From: Aldehydirespirator sp965221185
Lineage (GTDB): Bacteria; Actinomycetota; Acidimicrobiia; Acidimicrobiales; Aldehydirespiratoraceae
Direction: 5' to 3'
NCBI GenBank assembly: GCA_965221185.1
Contig: OZ244866.1
Location: 124,001-188,000, forward strand
Length of the DNA stretch: 64,000 nt
Shown here: piece after piece, positions 52,686 to 60,555 of the stretch
Layout: each line of letters starts with the position of its first letter
Numbering within the stretch: the stretch's first letter is position 1
The notes under the pieces: generated by a model
Database searches by the model: none
The model's input: the letters and a program-made list of their open reading frames with translations, nothing else
What the model was told of the DNA's origin: nothing
Program-made: the position numbers and the translations under genes

Positions 52686-53036
52686 CTACTCCAGCTTCGC
52701 CAGGGTGCGCTTGGGCGCGATGAGGTGGAAGCTCTCCAGGATCAGGTCCTCGACGTGGCCCCAGTCCTCCACGCCGGCGAGGTCCATCGTCACCCAGCCG
52801 TGCCGGCCGACGTACTTCGATGGCGTGAAGCGCGGATCAGCAACGATCGCCTCGGCGTGGGGCTTCTCCAGCTTGAAGCCCACCGAGGGCCTGCCGTCCT
52901 GCTCGCCGTAGCCGGCGAAGATCTTGTCGCCGACCCGGAAATAGGGCGAGCCCCACGTCAGCGTCTCCTTGGCGTCGGGCAGAGCGAGGCAGATCTCACG
53001 CACCTTGTGGAGAGCATCCGCCGTCACGCTCGTCAT
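52686..53036 (-). CDS. MmcQ/YjbR-family protein
   Basis: 116 residues, the normal size. Recognisable from VREICLALPDAKETLTWGSPYFRVGDKIFA, in which the tryptophan and the following VGDKIFAGY strand are conserved, and GWVTMDLAGVEDWGHVEDLILESFHLIAPKR at the C-terminus (GRHGWVTMDL is the other hallmark). The family has a CyaY/DNA-binding-like fold with no established biochemical role. It is convergent with the cupin gene; 187 bases of non-coding DNA separate it from the next gene. Confidence 0.85.
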   Translation of the reverse strand: MTSVTADALHKVREICLALPDAKETLTWGSPYFRVGDKIFAGYGEQDGRPSVGFKLEKPHAEAIVADPRFTPSKYVGRHGWVTMDLAGVEDWGHVEDLILESFHLIAPKRTLAKLE

Positions 53037-53223
53037 CTCCCGCCTTCGTGTCGGAACCCAAGAAACTACGGCATTGCGTCAACCCGGCGAAGGCGTCGCT
53101 GCCCGGGCCGGATCACAGCTAACGGGCGTCCCTACTCGATTGCGGCACGCAGCCCAGAGGACGAGTCTCGCCGCAACGGGTGGAAATAGTCTCTGGAGAC
53201 CCTCCGGATCTGACCGGCGCCCG

Positions 53224-53760
53224 TTAGAGGCCGACGAGGGTGCGCAGGCGTGCCCTGCGGTCGTTTGGGATGTGGGTGCAGTGGCGGCGAAGCTCGAGGC
53301 CCGCGTTGATGGCAGCGCGCACATGGTCCTCGCGTGACTCGTAGGCGGCTCCGATGCGAGTTCGCATCCAGCGCTCAACCTCCTCGGCTCGCCACAGCCG
53401 GTAGCGGCCGCGGGGGTCGGTGGCCGGTGGCGGGAACCCGCCGGGCCCTCGGCGGCCTGCGACGAGCAGTCTCACGCTCTCTCGGGTCCGCCCGGTCCGG
53501 GCGGCGATGTCGGACATCGACACCAGCCCGGCGCCGGCGATGCGCACCACTTCGAGCCCCTCGACGGACTCGATGTCGGCCACCGCTGACAGCACCGCTT
53601 CCTCGAGACAGCCTGCCTCGCGGTCGAAGTCGAGGTACTGGATCCCTTCGGAGCGGCCCACGAGCGCATCGTCGCAGCCGGCCTCGAACAGGGCGTCAAT
53701 GGTCTCGTCTACCTGAAGGTCGGGGCCCTCGACGATCAGCGTGAACGTGAAGGTAGGCAT
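53224..53760 (-). CDS. Helix-turn-helix protein of a putative toxin-antitoxin pair
   Basis: 178 residues from the ATG at 53760, chosen because GAGAGG lies nine bases before it (an ATG at 53769 has the site immediately adjacent). The N-terminal half (FTFTLIVEGPDLQVDETIDA) resembles HicB-like or DinJ-like partner-binding regions; the C-terminal half is a MerR/excisionase-like HTH (SMSDIAARTGRTRESVRLLV, then GFPPPATDPRGRYRLW) with a following helix ERWMRTRIGAA. It probably represses the operon. A small gene ending 22 bases upstream is a possible toxin partner. Confidence 0.6.
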   Translation of the reverse strand: MPTFTFTLIVEGPDLQVDETIDALFEAGCDDALVGRSEGIQYLDFDREAGCLEEAVLSAVADIESVEGLEVVRIAGAGLVSMSDIAARTGRTRESVRLLVAGRRGPGGFPPPATDPRGRYRLWRAEEVERWMRTRIGAAYESREDHVRAAINAGLELRRHCTHIPNDRRARLRTLVGL

Positions 53761-53782
53761 GTCAGGCATCCTCTCGGGTTGA

Positions 53783-53965
53783 CTAGTGGGGGCAACGGTC
53801 AAGGTCTCGCAGTAGCTGGCGGGCATGGCTGCCAGGGTTGCGTGGCGTCGACCAGATCGACGACTGGCAGCGCGACCGGCTGGACTCGCCGCAGCGGGCC
53901 AGGCCCCAGCGGTGTCCCGACGGGGTGGGCGTGATGGTCCATCCGGCGTCCTGTTTCGTCGACAA
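53783..53965 (-). CDS. Small HicA-like protein (uncertain start)
   Basis: About 60 residues if a TTG at 53965 is used. The distinctive part is GWTITPTPSGHRWGLARCGE, then SSIWSTPRNPGSHARQLLRDL and a final CPH. Conserved G-W, G-H and spaced Cys/His suggest a small RNA-binding or HicA-type fold. It lies directly upstream of an HTH gene in the same direction, the classical order of a toxin and its regulator. No strong ribosome-binding site is visible, so confidence is modest. Confidence 0.45.
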   Translation of the reverse strand: MSTKQDAGWTITPTPSGHRWGLARCGESSRSRCQSSIWSTPRNPGSHARQLLRDLDRCPH

Positions 53966-54057
53966 CGCCCCAGCGAAGGCATGGGAACAGATCTGCCGTG
54001 AGCCGCCATCGAGCGCAAGGGCCGCTTGGGAACCCGGCCGGTTGTCGTGGCGAGGCT

Positions 54058-54579
54058 TCAGCGATCGCGCGCGCCGAGGTCGGCGTCCAAGCGCCGCTGG
54101 TGCCGGTGATACGTGGTCTCCAGATTCAGCCACAGCTCCGCGGAGGTGCCGAGCGCCTCGGATATGGAGACGGCCGTCTCAGCGGTGAGTCCCGTCTTCG
54201 CATCGAGGATCTCCGACACGGCCTGAACCGGCTGACCGATCATCTCCGCGAACTGGGCGACAGTCCACCCTCGCTCATCGAGCTCGTCGCGGAGGTACTC
54301 GCCCGGGGGAAAGGCTTCCGCCGGCGTGTACTGGGAGGGGTCGAGCAGATCTTCGTTGAGGGGGGTGGCGAGGTGCAGGTTGGCCAGGCTCTCGGAGAGT
54401 GCGCCGTGCAGTTCGGGGTCGTCCAACAGAGTGCGCTCGTGGGGTTCTAGGCATGTCTCCTCGACCACCTCGGTCGTGTCGTCAGGCGATGTCGTCGTGT
54501 AGCGCTTCTTGAGGTCGGCGCGAGCGGTGCCGAGGCGGTCGGCTGGTGGTGCTTCTGTTGGGCGAGGCGAGTTCGACAT
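54058..54579 (-). CDS. higA: HigA-type antitoxin (XRE HTH) with N-terminal extension
   Basis: 173 residues from the ATG at 54579, which has GGAG six bases ahead (ATGs at 54585 and 54591 are alternatives). The C-terminal ~90 residues are HigA/VapI-like: PPGEYLRDELDERGWTVAQF, QAVSEILDAKTGLTAETAVS and LGTSAELWLNLETTYHRHQ. The first ~80 residues are acidic and not part of the standard antitoxin. The expected HigB toxin is not in front of it; a divergent gene at 54670 is a possible partner. Confidence 0.75.
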   Translation of the reverse strand: MSNSPRPTEAPPADRLGTARADLKKRYTTTSPDDTTEVVEETCLEPHERTLLDDPELHGALSESLANLHLATPLNEDLLDPSQYTPAEAFPPGEYLRDELDERGWTVAQFAEMIGQPVQAVSEILDAKTGLTAETAVSISEALGTSAELWLNLETTYHRHQRRLDADLGARDR

Positions 54580-54598
54580 CGGCATCTCCATAATTATG

Positions 54599-54613
54599 AT
54601 ACTACAACAGTAT
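54599..54613. promoter_or_regulatory. Operator-like inverted repeat between higA and the divergent gene
   Basis: ATACT and AGTAT flank ACAAC (54599-54613), and CATAATTATG, itself a perfect palindrome, lies at 54589-54598 covering the first higA ATG. The 90-base divergent gap is AT-rich, unlike its surroundings. This fits the autorepressor site of a HigA-type antitoxin serving both directions. Confidence 0.4.
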
Positions 54614-54669
54614 ATTCTGATCCACGCCTTGGGAGCCAGAGTTGAGTCCGCATACTGCTTGGAGCCTAC

Positions 54670-54960
54670 GTGCCGCGTCCCATCAAGTGCATGCCAGATG
54701 CGAAGGAGACCTTGCTGCGGCTCCGTGCAGACCCTACTCGTAGGGTTCTCGCCGCGAATGTGGCAGCAACGCTAAGGATGATCCGCGACAAGTCCGGAAG
54801 CGCCGAGGCGCGGCGTCGCGGTTACCGGACAACGCCCCGGGCGTTCTGGGGCGTGCCTGTGAGGGGCTCCGGAGAGGAATGGGTCGTCTATTGGCGGCCA
54901 GACCCCTCCGATGGCATTCCCACCATTCTGCTGATCTGCCCCGAAGCGGCATCTCGTTGA
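54670..54960 (+). CDS. Small protein, possibly a RelE/ParE-superfamily toxin
   Basis: 96 residues from a GTG. It is rich in arginine with a helix-helix-sheet look: KETLLRLRADPTRRVLAANV, then GYRTTPRAFWGVPVRG and EWVVYWRPDPSDGIPTILLI at the C-terminus. The alternation of a basic helical half and a strand-rich end with VPV and YW is what ParE/RelE-like toxins show, but no catalytic residue can be pinned down. It is divergent from higA. Its 3' end lies opposite the relic of a vapC gene. Confidence 0.45.
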   Translation: MPRPIKCMPDAKETLLRLRADPTRRVLAANVAATLRMIRDKSGSAEARRRGYRTTPRAFWGVPVRGSGEEWVVYWRPDPSDGIPTILLICPEAASR

Positions 54961-55018
54961 GATCCGGGCGGTGGGGGCGTCCCGCGAGGTGGTGGGCTCT
55001 TGTTGAGCCTGCGTGTCA

Positions 55019-55205
55019 GTTGCCGGGTGACGCCGGCCCGAGCTGCCGGCCCGAGCTGGCGGCCGGAGAGACAGGCGGCCTCCGCGACCACAAATGGGGA
55101 GGCTCGCAGCGTCGAGGCGGCATTCTCAAGCAACTCTGCACACGCGTGGTGGTCAGGGTCGGCCTCGTCGGCGGCGGCCACTAGAACGCCTGTGTCTACG
55201 ATCAA
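55019..55205 (-). pseudogene. Truncated VapC (PIN domain) relic
   Basis: The first ~62 residues are a normal PIN N-terminus: IVDTGVLVAAADEADPDHHA (the catalytic aspartate in VDTG) and SPFVVAEAACLSGRQLG. The frame then turns into proline-rich sequence antisense to the gene at 54670, and the later acidic residues of the active site are missing. Start would be a TTG at 55205. It follows the vapB-like gene at 55235-55468 as expected for a VapBC pair, so the toxin half has been lost to a deletion. Confidence 0.7.
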
Positions 55206-55234
55206 TGGTCGTCAGGCTCGTCGACGATTGGCAG

Positions 55235-55468
55235 TCAGCCTGTTCCGAACCCGTCGGCAAGCATCTCGTCTGCTTCCGATGCGCTATGCCCGGAAGTCGA
55301 GGATCCGATCGCCACGAAGCTCAGCCGTTGCCGCGCGGGCGGGCTCGCGTCGACGGGGAGCGACTCTGCCATCTCCTCGATGAGAGCGCCCATGCTGAGC
55401 TGGCGGCGTTCTGCCTCGGCACGCAACCGGGCCAGAACCTCATCAGACAGGTTGAGCGTCATCGTCAT
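55235..55468 (-). CDS. vapB: VapB-like ribbon-helix-helix antitoxin
   Basis: 77 residues. N-terminus MTLNLSDEVLARLRAEAERR is a typical RHH strand followed by helix, then LSMGALIEEMAESL. The tail (SFVAIGSSTSGHSASEADEM) is the antitoxin region that would wrap the PIN toxin. Its partner gene downstream is truncated, so this antitoxin is an orphan and may be kept for protection against related toxins or be decaying. Confidence 0.75.
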   Translation of the reverse strand: MTMTLNLSDEVLARLRAEAERRQLSMGALIEEMAESLPVDASPPARQRLSFVAIGSSTSGHSASEADEMLADGFGTG

Positions 55469-55579
55469 GCGGTGAGTTTACGCCGATCCTTGTCGGTAAT
55501 GGACGGAATCGTCCGAGGAGGACGGAGGGTGGGTCGGCCTGTGCGACGGGTTCCCTCTGGTCAGCTGGCTGGAGCGTTG

Positions 55580-56890
55580 TCAGGGGCCGAGAGCGGTTAT
55601 CGGGGCCACTTGCACGCCGTCTGGGCGGCGGTAGGCGGCGCCGACCGAGGTTACGACCAGCAGCCCGGCAAGGTCGCCGGCACGGCGCGTTGCGACCTTG
55701 CTGCGCAGTCTCAACAGTGATCGGGCGGCCCGGTCCACCGATTCGGCGGACGGACTGAGCTTGGCCTCCACCGCGATCCAGGCGCCGTCGTTGCGCTCGA
55801 CGATGGCATCGGCCTCCAGGCCGACATTGTCGCGGTAGCAGTAGACCTCGCCCTGCTCGGCCTGGTTGTAGATGCGCAGGTCGCGCACCACCAGCGACTC
55901 GAACAGAAAGCCGAGGGTCTCAGGATCCGCCAGCAGCCGCACGGGCGTCGCCCGCAGTGTCGAGGCCGCCAGCGACGGGTCGACGAAGTGGAGTCTCGGC
56001 GTCTTGCGCAGCGTCGCCCGCGACCGCAGCTCCACCGACCAGGCCGGCTGCGGCTCCACCACGAAGATCCGCTCCAGCGCCTGCAAGTACGCCGTGGCGG
56101 TCCCCCGACTGAGCGGCCCGTCACTGCCGGCGTCAGCGGCCAGACGGGTGACCTTGGCTTCAGTGGCCACGTTGCGGGCCACGGAGCGCATCAGCCGCAG
56201 CAACGACTCGGGCTGATGCCGGATCCCGACCGCGGCCGATATCTCGACGCGCGCCGCCTCGTTCACGTAGTCGCCTATCGTCCGGCTGGCGCGCTCATTG
56301 TCCTCGCCGAGGCTCGCGGGCCAACCACCGGTGCAGACGAACGAGGCGACATCGGCCAGGGTGAGGTCGGGGCGAGGCATCGCGGTCGCGGCCTCGCCGG
56401 CGAACATCGCCCGGATCGAGACCGAGCCGTCGGAGTGGCCCATCTCATAGAGAGACATGGGACGCATCCGCACCCGTGCGATCCTTCCCATTCCCGAGTG
56501 CCGGGTGACGTCGTCGGTCGGCCTGGCTGAGCCGGTCAGAATGAACTGCCCCGTCCGGGCCCTGTCGTCGCACTCTCGGCGGACGCGATTCCACAGGCTG
56601 GGAGTGTGCTGCCACTCGTCGAGCAGCCGGGGAGTCGGTCCGTCCAGCACTGCCGCGGGGGCGGCTTCGGCCAGCAGCCGGGTGGCCGGGTCGTCGAGAC
56701 GGGCCTCGCTGCGGGCGAACCGCCGGGCCGTCCAGGTCTTTCCGCAGGCTCTCGCGCCATCGATCAGCACAGCGCCGACGCGGTTCAATGCGGCGGCGAT
56801 GTCCGTCTCGGCCAAGCGCGGCCGGTAGCCCGGCATTGTGAGCCGGTCCGGCTCCTCGCCCGCGTCGTTCGTCTCAGTGGTTCGGTCCAT
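55580..56890 (-). CDS. AAA ATPase with DUF4143 domain
   Basis: 436 residues; an ATG at codon 19 (MPGYRPRL) is an alternative start. Walker A GARACGKT at 45-52, Walker B RLLDEWQ at about 88-94, sensor-like FILTGSARPT at about 114 with the ARTGQ before it. The C-terminal DUF4143 region ends in a nuclease-like stretch (LEADAIVERNDGAWIAVEAK) with D and E-x-K spacing. These ATPases are widespread in islands and are thought to be linked to mobile or toxin modules; their role is unknown. Confidence 0.82.
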   Translation of the reverse strand: MDRTTETNDAGEEPDRLTMPGYRPRLAETDIAAALNRVGAVLIDGARACGKTWTARRFARSEARLDDPATRLLAEAAPAAVLDGPTPRLLDEWQHTPSLWNRVRRECDDRARTGQFILTGSARPTDDVTRHSGMGRIARVRMRPMSLYEMGHSDGSVSIRAMFAGEAATAMPRPDLTLADVASFVCTGGWPASLGEDNERASRTIGDYVNEAARVEISAAVGIRHQPESLLRLMRSVARNVATEAKVTRLAADAGSDGPLSRGTATAYLQALERIFVVEPQPAWSVELRSRATLRKTPRLHFVDPSLAASTLRATPVRLLADPETLGFLFESLVVRDLRIYNQAEQGEVYCYRDNVGLEADAIVERNDGAWIAVEAKLSPSAESVDRAARSLLRLRSKVATRRAGDLAGLLVVTSVGAAYRRPDGVQVAPITALGP

Positions 56891-57368
56891 CTGCCCTGTG
56901 TGTCCACGGAACCGGCCGAAGGCTCCTCGGACGCACTTCGCAAGCCTATCATAGTACAGTTTGAAGATCAGTCATAGAGCAATTCAGAGATAATTTGCAA
57001 GGCAGAATAGAGACCTACATCCCGCGCACTGGACACGCCCCATGAGGGCTGAGCCAGGAGGCACTCCTTGCGCCTCGACGGCGTGAGTGCTTCTCAGGCC
57101 GCCCCGCACCCCTCCGGCCAGAACCTGCAGTCCCTTCTCGCGGTGCCACGAAGCTCGTTGGCGGCAGTGGTCGTTGCCATTGTGATCTCCACCGTGATGA
57201 CGCGCTGATCGCAGAACATGAGCCTCAGGTCTGAAGTGCGCTCCCTATGCCGCCCGCTTGGGTGCAGCCACTCGTGACTCGCTACATCTTCTAGAGCATG
57301 GATGGCGTTGAGCGCCCCTGCTCGTCAACTCGTCGTTCTTGTGCGGGCATAGTGCAGCCGGATGCAAG
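56891..57368. other. Intergenic stretch, no supported gene
   Basis: 478 bases between the ATPase and TcmP genes. GC content falls towards 57000 (TCATAGTACAGTTTGAAGAT and neighbouring AT-rich DNA), where the ATPase promoter probably lies. Open frames are short and broken by stops on both strands. No tRNA-like fold or repeat was seen. Confidence 0.45.
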
Positions 57369-58337
57369 CTAGCCATGCAATCCCGGGAGTTGCAGGTCTT
57401 CGTAGCCGTCCGTGCTTCGTTTTGCCCACCGCATGAACGAGATCGCGCTCGGATGATCGGTTGCGTGGACCATGTGGTATTGCGGACGCCTCGTCCGGGG
57501 GTCATTAAATAGTTGTGGAACGACGTACTGATATCCCAGGCCTCTGAGTTGCTCAACAAATCGGGAAATCAACGCGCTCGCTGGCTGGCCGCTCTGCCAT
57601 AGATTCCACCAAGCCTCACGAGTACCGAAGACTCGGTCCAGAGTTCCCGGGCTGACTGACTCGGGAAACCTGATTCGATCGGAAGGCCACAGCCTGTTCA
57701 TGGCCTGATATGAGTTGAACAGGATCCACATTTCGACCTTGCACTCTCTAGGCCGTCCCGTCAGGGTCTTTGGGGGTTTGTAGGTCTTCCATCTGGCGAG
57801 TTCTTCAATAGTGCGCCACTCAAGCTGTGTAGAATCTTGATCCAGCAGGGCAAAGCATGGTCGGGTTGCATCCAACTCCGGGCTTTCTAGCAGTTCCGGG
57901 ATCTTCTTGTTGCAGTCCCTGTCATGGATCCTTGCCTTCCTAGACTGACGGTCTGGTAGCGCTCCGATTGCGGCTGTAAGCGCCTTGACATTCCCACGGT
58001 CATGCTCAATTAGCTGAAGGCTCGAGAAGGCGTCGCTCGTCGCCGCGATCACGGCGGATCCGTCGCTCGGACGGTCTTGGCCGTTTAGGAAGGACACACC
58101 GCTTCCAGTGCCCGCGAAGGCGTCTATGAAAGTCCCCCCGCCGGCAACCTGCCTGTACATCTTGAGATAGTTCCGGAGGACGTCGAGCTTATTGAGGGTC
58201 CAGCCGTGATACTCGCGCACACCAACCAGATGGTCTTTCGCCTCTCCGATGGGTCGGACTGGGCTGGGTCCCGTTCTGAGGGCGTGAAGTTCAGCATCAG
58301 TGAGTAGAGATGCTTCTCCTTCCACACTCGATGTCAT
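57369..58337 (-). CDS. tcmP: Three-Cys-motif partner protein TcmP
   Basis: 322 residues. An N-terminal YHGWTLNKLDVLRNYLKMY helix leads into a class I SAM-methyltransferase-like loop, FIDAFAGTGSGVSF at about 70-83; LQLIEHDRGNVKAL could be the acidic ribose contact. In the second half, WILFNSYQAMNRLW and a tryptophan-rich region are found. It overlaps the DUF5131 gene by four bases, the arrangement that gave the family its name. The pair's job is not known; nucleic-acid modification is a fair guess. GC is visibly lower than in flanking genes, suggesting transfer. Confidence 0.85.
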   Translation of the reverse strand: MTSSVEGEASLLTDAELHALRTGPSPVRPIGEAKDHLVGVREYHGWTLNKLDVLRNYLKMYRQVAGGGTFIDAFAGTGSGVSFLNGQDRPSDGSAVIAATSDAFSSLQLIEHDRGNVKALTAAIGALPDRQSRKARIHDRDCNKKIPELLESPELDATRPCFALLDQDSTQLEWRTIEELARWKTYKPPKTLTGRPRECKVEMWILFNSYQAMNRLWPSDRIRFPESVSPGTLDRVFGTREAWWNLWQSGQPASALISRFVEQLRGLGYQYVVPQLFNDPRTRRPQYHMVHATDHPSAISFMRWAKRSTDGYEDLQLPGLHG

Positions 58338-59086
58338 GGGGCAGCATTAGCGTGATCGGTTGGGAGTGCATCATGAAGAGCGCCGCCAAGGAGGCGTCCG
58401 CCCGCCTTCGGAGTTCGGCCTCCCCATTGCTTGAAGAAGAAGGCGACATTGGCTGCTGCGCACTGATCGCGTAGGTCTAGGGCCCACTCCTCTCTCATGG
58501 GGCGGGCGTTGTGGCCGCTCTCACCTCCGGCGATCAGCCAGTGGATGGAGGTGAGGTCAAGGTTTGGAAGGGGGCCAAGCAGGGGTTCGGCGCTGATGAA
58601 GCGGACTGCTGCCGGGACGGTGCGCAGATGATCGATGCGGAAGGCGTAGCGCTTGGACTCGACGCTGACTCCCATCCAGACGTTGAGGGGCCAGTTCAGG
58701 TCGTCGGCCAGCGACGCTAGGCGCTTCGAACGTTTGGTGAGTACCTGGTACGTGTGCCTGGGGGTCTCGGCCATGACTCTGAAGATCCGCTGGATGAAGT
58801 CCAGCGGCACGTCGGGATGAAAGAGGTCGCTCATTGAGTTCACGAAGACCACGCGGGGCGCTCGCCACCGATAGGGGAGTTGCAGCAGGTCTTCGTGCAG
58901 CGTGAGGCCGAAGCCGGGTCCGCTGTGCTCGGGGTCGCCGTCATTCTGGTATCGCGGATTGCCCATGGCCTTGAGCCGCTTGGCGAGGGTGAGCGCGTAG
59001 CAGTTGTCGCAGCCGTGCGAGGTGCGGTCGCAGCCGGTGCTGGGGTTCCAAGTTGTCTCGGTCCACTCGATGCCCGTCCGGTCGGC
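58334..59086 (-). CDS. DUF5131 (phage Gp37/Gp68-like) three-Cys-motif protein
   Basis: 250 residues from the GTG at 59086, with GGGAGG five bases before it; the N-terminus then reads MADRTGIEWTETTWNPSTGC, as in relatives. The cysteines C20, C27 and C30 (CDRTSHGCDNCYA) form the motif that names the system and would hold an iron-sulfur cluster, as in radical-SAM-like enzymes, though the spacing C-x6-C-x2-C is not the canonical one. Later segments VVFVNSMSDLFHPDVP, YQVLTKRSKRL, WMGVSVES and LIAGGESGHNARPM are conserved. Known from phage and bacterial genomes; partner of TcmP. Confidence 0.85.
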   Translation of the reverse strand, partial: ADRTGIEWTETTWNPSTGCDRTSHGCDNCYALTLAKRLKAMGNPRYQNDGDPEHSGPGFGLTLHEDLLQLPYRWRAPRVVFVNSMSDLFHPDVPLDFIQRIFRVMAETPRHTYQVLTKRSKRLASLADDLNWPLNVWMGVSVESKRYAFRIDHLRTVPAAVRFISAEPLLGPLPNLDLTSIHWLIAGGESGHNARPMREEWALDLRDQCAAANVAFFFKQWGGRTPKAGGRLLGGALHDALPTDHANAAP

Positions 59087-59165
59087 CACGGCCACCTCCC
59101 TTCCTCGCCCAGTTATCCACAGGGTATCCACCGGTTCACAGGCTATGGACCGGGTACGACGGCGT

Positions 59166-59594
59166 TCAGTCTGGAGCCTCGCTGGTAGCTGTGGCGGCGA
59201 GGGACTCGGTGAGGGCCTGGATTTCGGTTAGGGCGGATTGGAGGTCTTCGGCTATCTCGGCGGCTAAGACGGCTGGGGGTGGGAGGTTGTCGATGTCCTC
59301 CAGGCTGTCGTCGCGGAGCCAGAAGAGGTCGAGGCTTACCTTGTCGCGGGCCATGAGTTCGTCGCAGGCGTCGGGCTTGAAGCTCTCGGACTCTTGGCGT
59401 TGGTGGCGATCGGCGGGGTTGTAGCTGGCTACGACGTCATCGAGGTCAGCTCTGGTGTGCGGGTTCTGTTTGAGGGTGAAGTGCTTGTTGGCGCGCAGGT
59501 CGTAGACCCACAGCTCCCTGGTCCAGGCCTGCTCCGCGCCCTCTCATCGGCGGAAGAACAGGACGTTGGCCTTGACGCCTTGGGCGTAGAAGAT
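59166..59594 (-). pseudogene. hsdM: 3' fragment of type I modification gene hsdM
   Basis: One frame on the minus strand reads IFYAQGVKANVLFFRR, then a TGA at 59544-59546, then EGAEQAWTRELWVYDLRANK and so on to DKVSLDLFWLRDDSLED and LAAEIAEDLQSALTEI. These are the last ~140 residues of an HsdM-type adenine methyltransferase. The catalytic NPPY part is missing and the in-frame stop breaks what is left. It marks a former type I restriction system, replaced upstream by a VapC gene. Confidence 0.75.
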
Positions 59595-59646
59595 GCAGTC
59601 GCTGCACCAGCGCCTTCGGATCGCTGGTCATGAGATCTTCACGGCA

Positions 59647-60042
59647 TCAGCTTGGCGCGACCGTCTGCAGCGTGCTGTGGCGTGCGATGACGGTGAAGTC
59701 ACGGTCGGAGTGGAGGACTGTGACCCCGCCTCGAATGGCGATGGCGGCGATCAGGCAGTCGATGAGCGAGCGGGGCGTCTCGCCGTGGCGGCGACACGAG
59801 CGGTAGATCAAGGCGGCGGCGTCGTAGTCGGACGGCAGCGTCTCAAGCGTCGCAGCCCGGGCCAGGAGGCGGTGCAGGTCTCGCAGATGCTGCTCGCCGC
59901 GTGCTCCAGCGAGCACCTCCATCCGGATCGCGTCGCAGACGGCGATCTCTGCGTCGATCAACGCCGCCCGCACCTGTGTGTGGGCGGCGTTGCCGGTGCC
60001 GCGCAGGTACTCGACCCACGCCGACGTGTCGGCGAGGATCAC
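59647..60042 (-). CDS. vapC: VapC-family PIN toxin
   Basis: 131 residues with the full PIN active site: D5 in ILADTSAWVEYL, a middle glutamate in DAIRMEVLAGA (E42), D94 in LIDCLIAAIAI and the last acidic pair in LHSDRDF. The four acidic residues bind Mg for RNA cleavage; targets in this family are usually tRNA or rRNA. The ATG overlaps the vapB stop (ATGA). Complete, unlike the relic at 55019, so probably functional. Confidence 0.9.
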   Translation of the reverse strand: MILADTSAWVEYLRGTGNAAHTQVRAALIDAEIAVCDAIRMEVLAGARGEQHLRDLHRLLARAATLETLPSDYDAAALIYRSCRRHGETPRSLIDCLIAAIAIRGGVTVLHSDRDFTVIARHSTLQTVAPS

Positions 60043-60242
60043 GGATGCCGGTTGGCACGCATCTCGTCGAGGTCGCCGTCCCAGCCCGATCCCTGCATCG
60101 CGAGAGCCTCCTCGAGGGTCATCGGCTCAACGGCCAGGGTTCGAAGCGCAAGGTTCACGGCGTCACGCTTGGTGCGCAGCCCGTACTGGCGCATCACGGA
60201 CGCGCAGGCCTGGTCGTCGATATCGATGTTCGTTCGAGTCAT
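60039..60242 (-). CDS. vapB: VapB-type antitoxin
   Basis: 67 residues from the ATG at 60242 (MTRTNIDIDDQACASVMRQY). The strand TNIDIDD and helix QYGLRTKRDAVNLALRTLA form the DNA-binding part; the tail EEALAMQGSGWDGDLDEMRA is the characteristic GxGWxGDLxxMR motif that blocks VapC. A longer in-frame start at 60260 would place the ribosome site inside the iterons and is less likely. It controls the operon through the repeats upstream. Confidence 0.9.
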   Translation of the reverse strand: MTRTNIDIDDQACASVMRQYGLRTKRDAVNLALRTLAVEPMTLEEALAMQGSGWDGDLDEMRANRHP

Positions 60243-60271
60243 ACACCAACTATACACCAATCATACACCAA
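60241..60271 (-). promoter_or_regulatory. Three direct repeats upstream of vapB
   Basis: ATACACCAA occurs at 60241-60249, 60252-60260 and 60263-60271, a spacing of exactly 11 bases, about one DNA turn. On the coding strand each reads TTGGTGTAT. The innermost copy overlaps the vapB start codon. Phased direct repeats that overlap the start are typical of an autoregulatory operator for a VapB-type antitoxin, here read from the minus strand. Confidence 0.65.
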
Positions 60272-60555
60272 GTGTCCCCGGACTGCGTGGGCATAGCCTC
60301 TGGGGCGATGCACCGGATGACGAGCCCTACACCGACGGTGTGACGGCCGGGTGCGCTCACGGAGTGCATTGAGAGCTTCGCTGCCGGAATCGCTCAGATC
60401 CGACACACCTGGGGCGGGACTACGCGCCCGCCGTGAGCAGTCACGGGGGTCCGCTCCCAGTCGCGGTCGGCCCAGGCGATGCGCCATCACAAGATAACCA
60501 TTAATATACGCTGAAAATGCTTGTAAATGTCACACCGGTATGCGATACTGGCTTC

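Noticed and set aside
56891..57368. Possible small RNA or gene in the gap upstream of the ATPase gene
   Set aside because: Only short broken frames; no recognisable fold or repeat.
59113..59121. TTATCCACA, identical to the E. coli DnaA box
   Set aside because: A single box with no cluster, AT-rich unwinding element or origin genes near; it lies at a gene start by chance.
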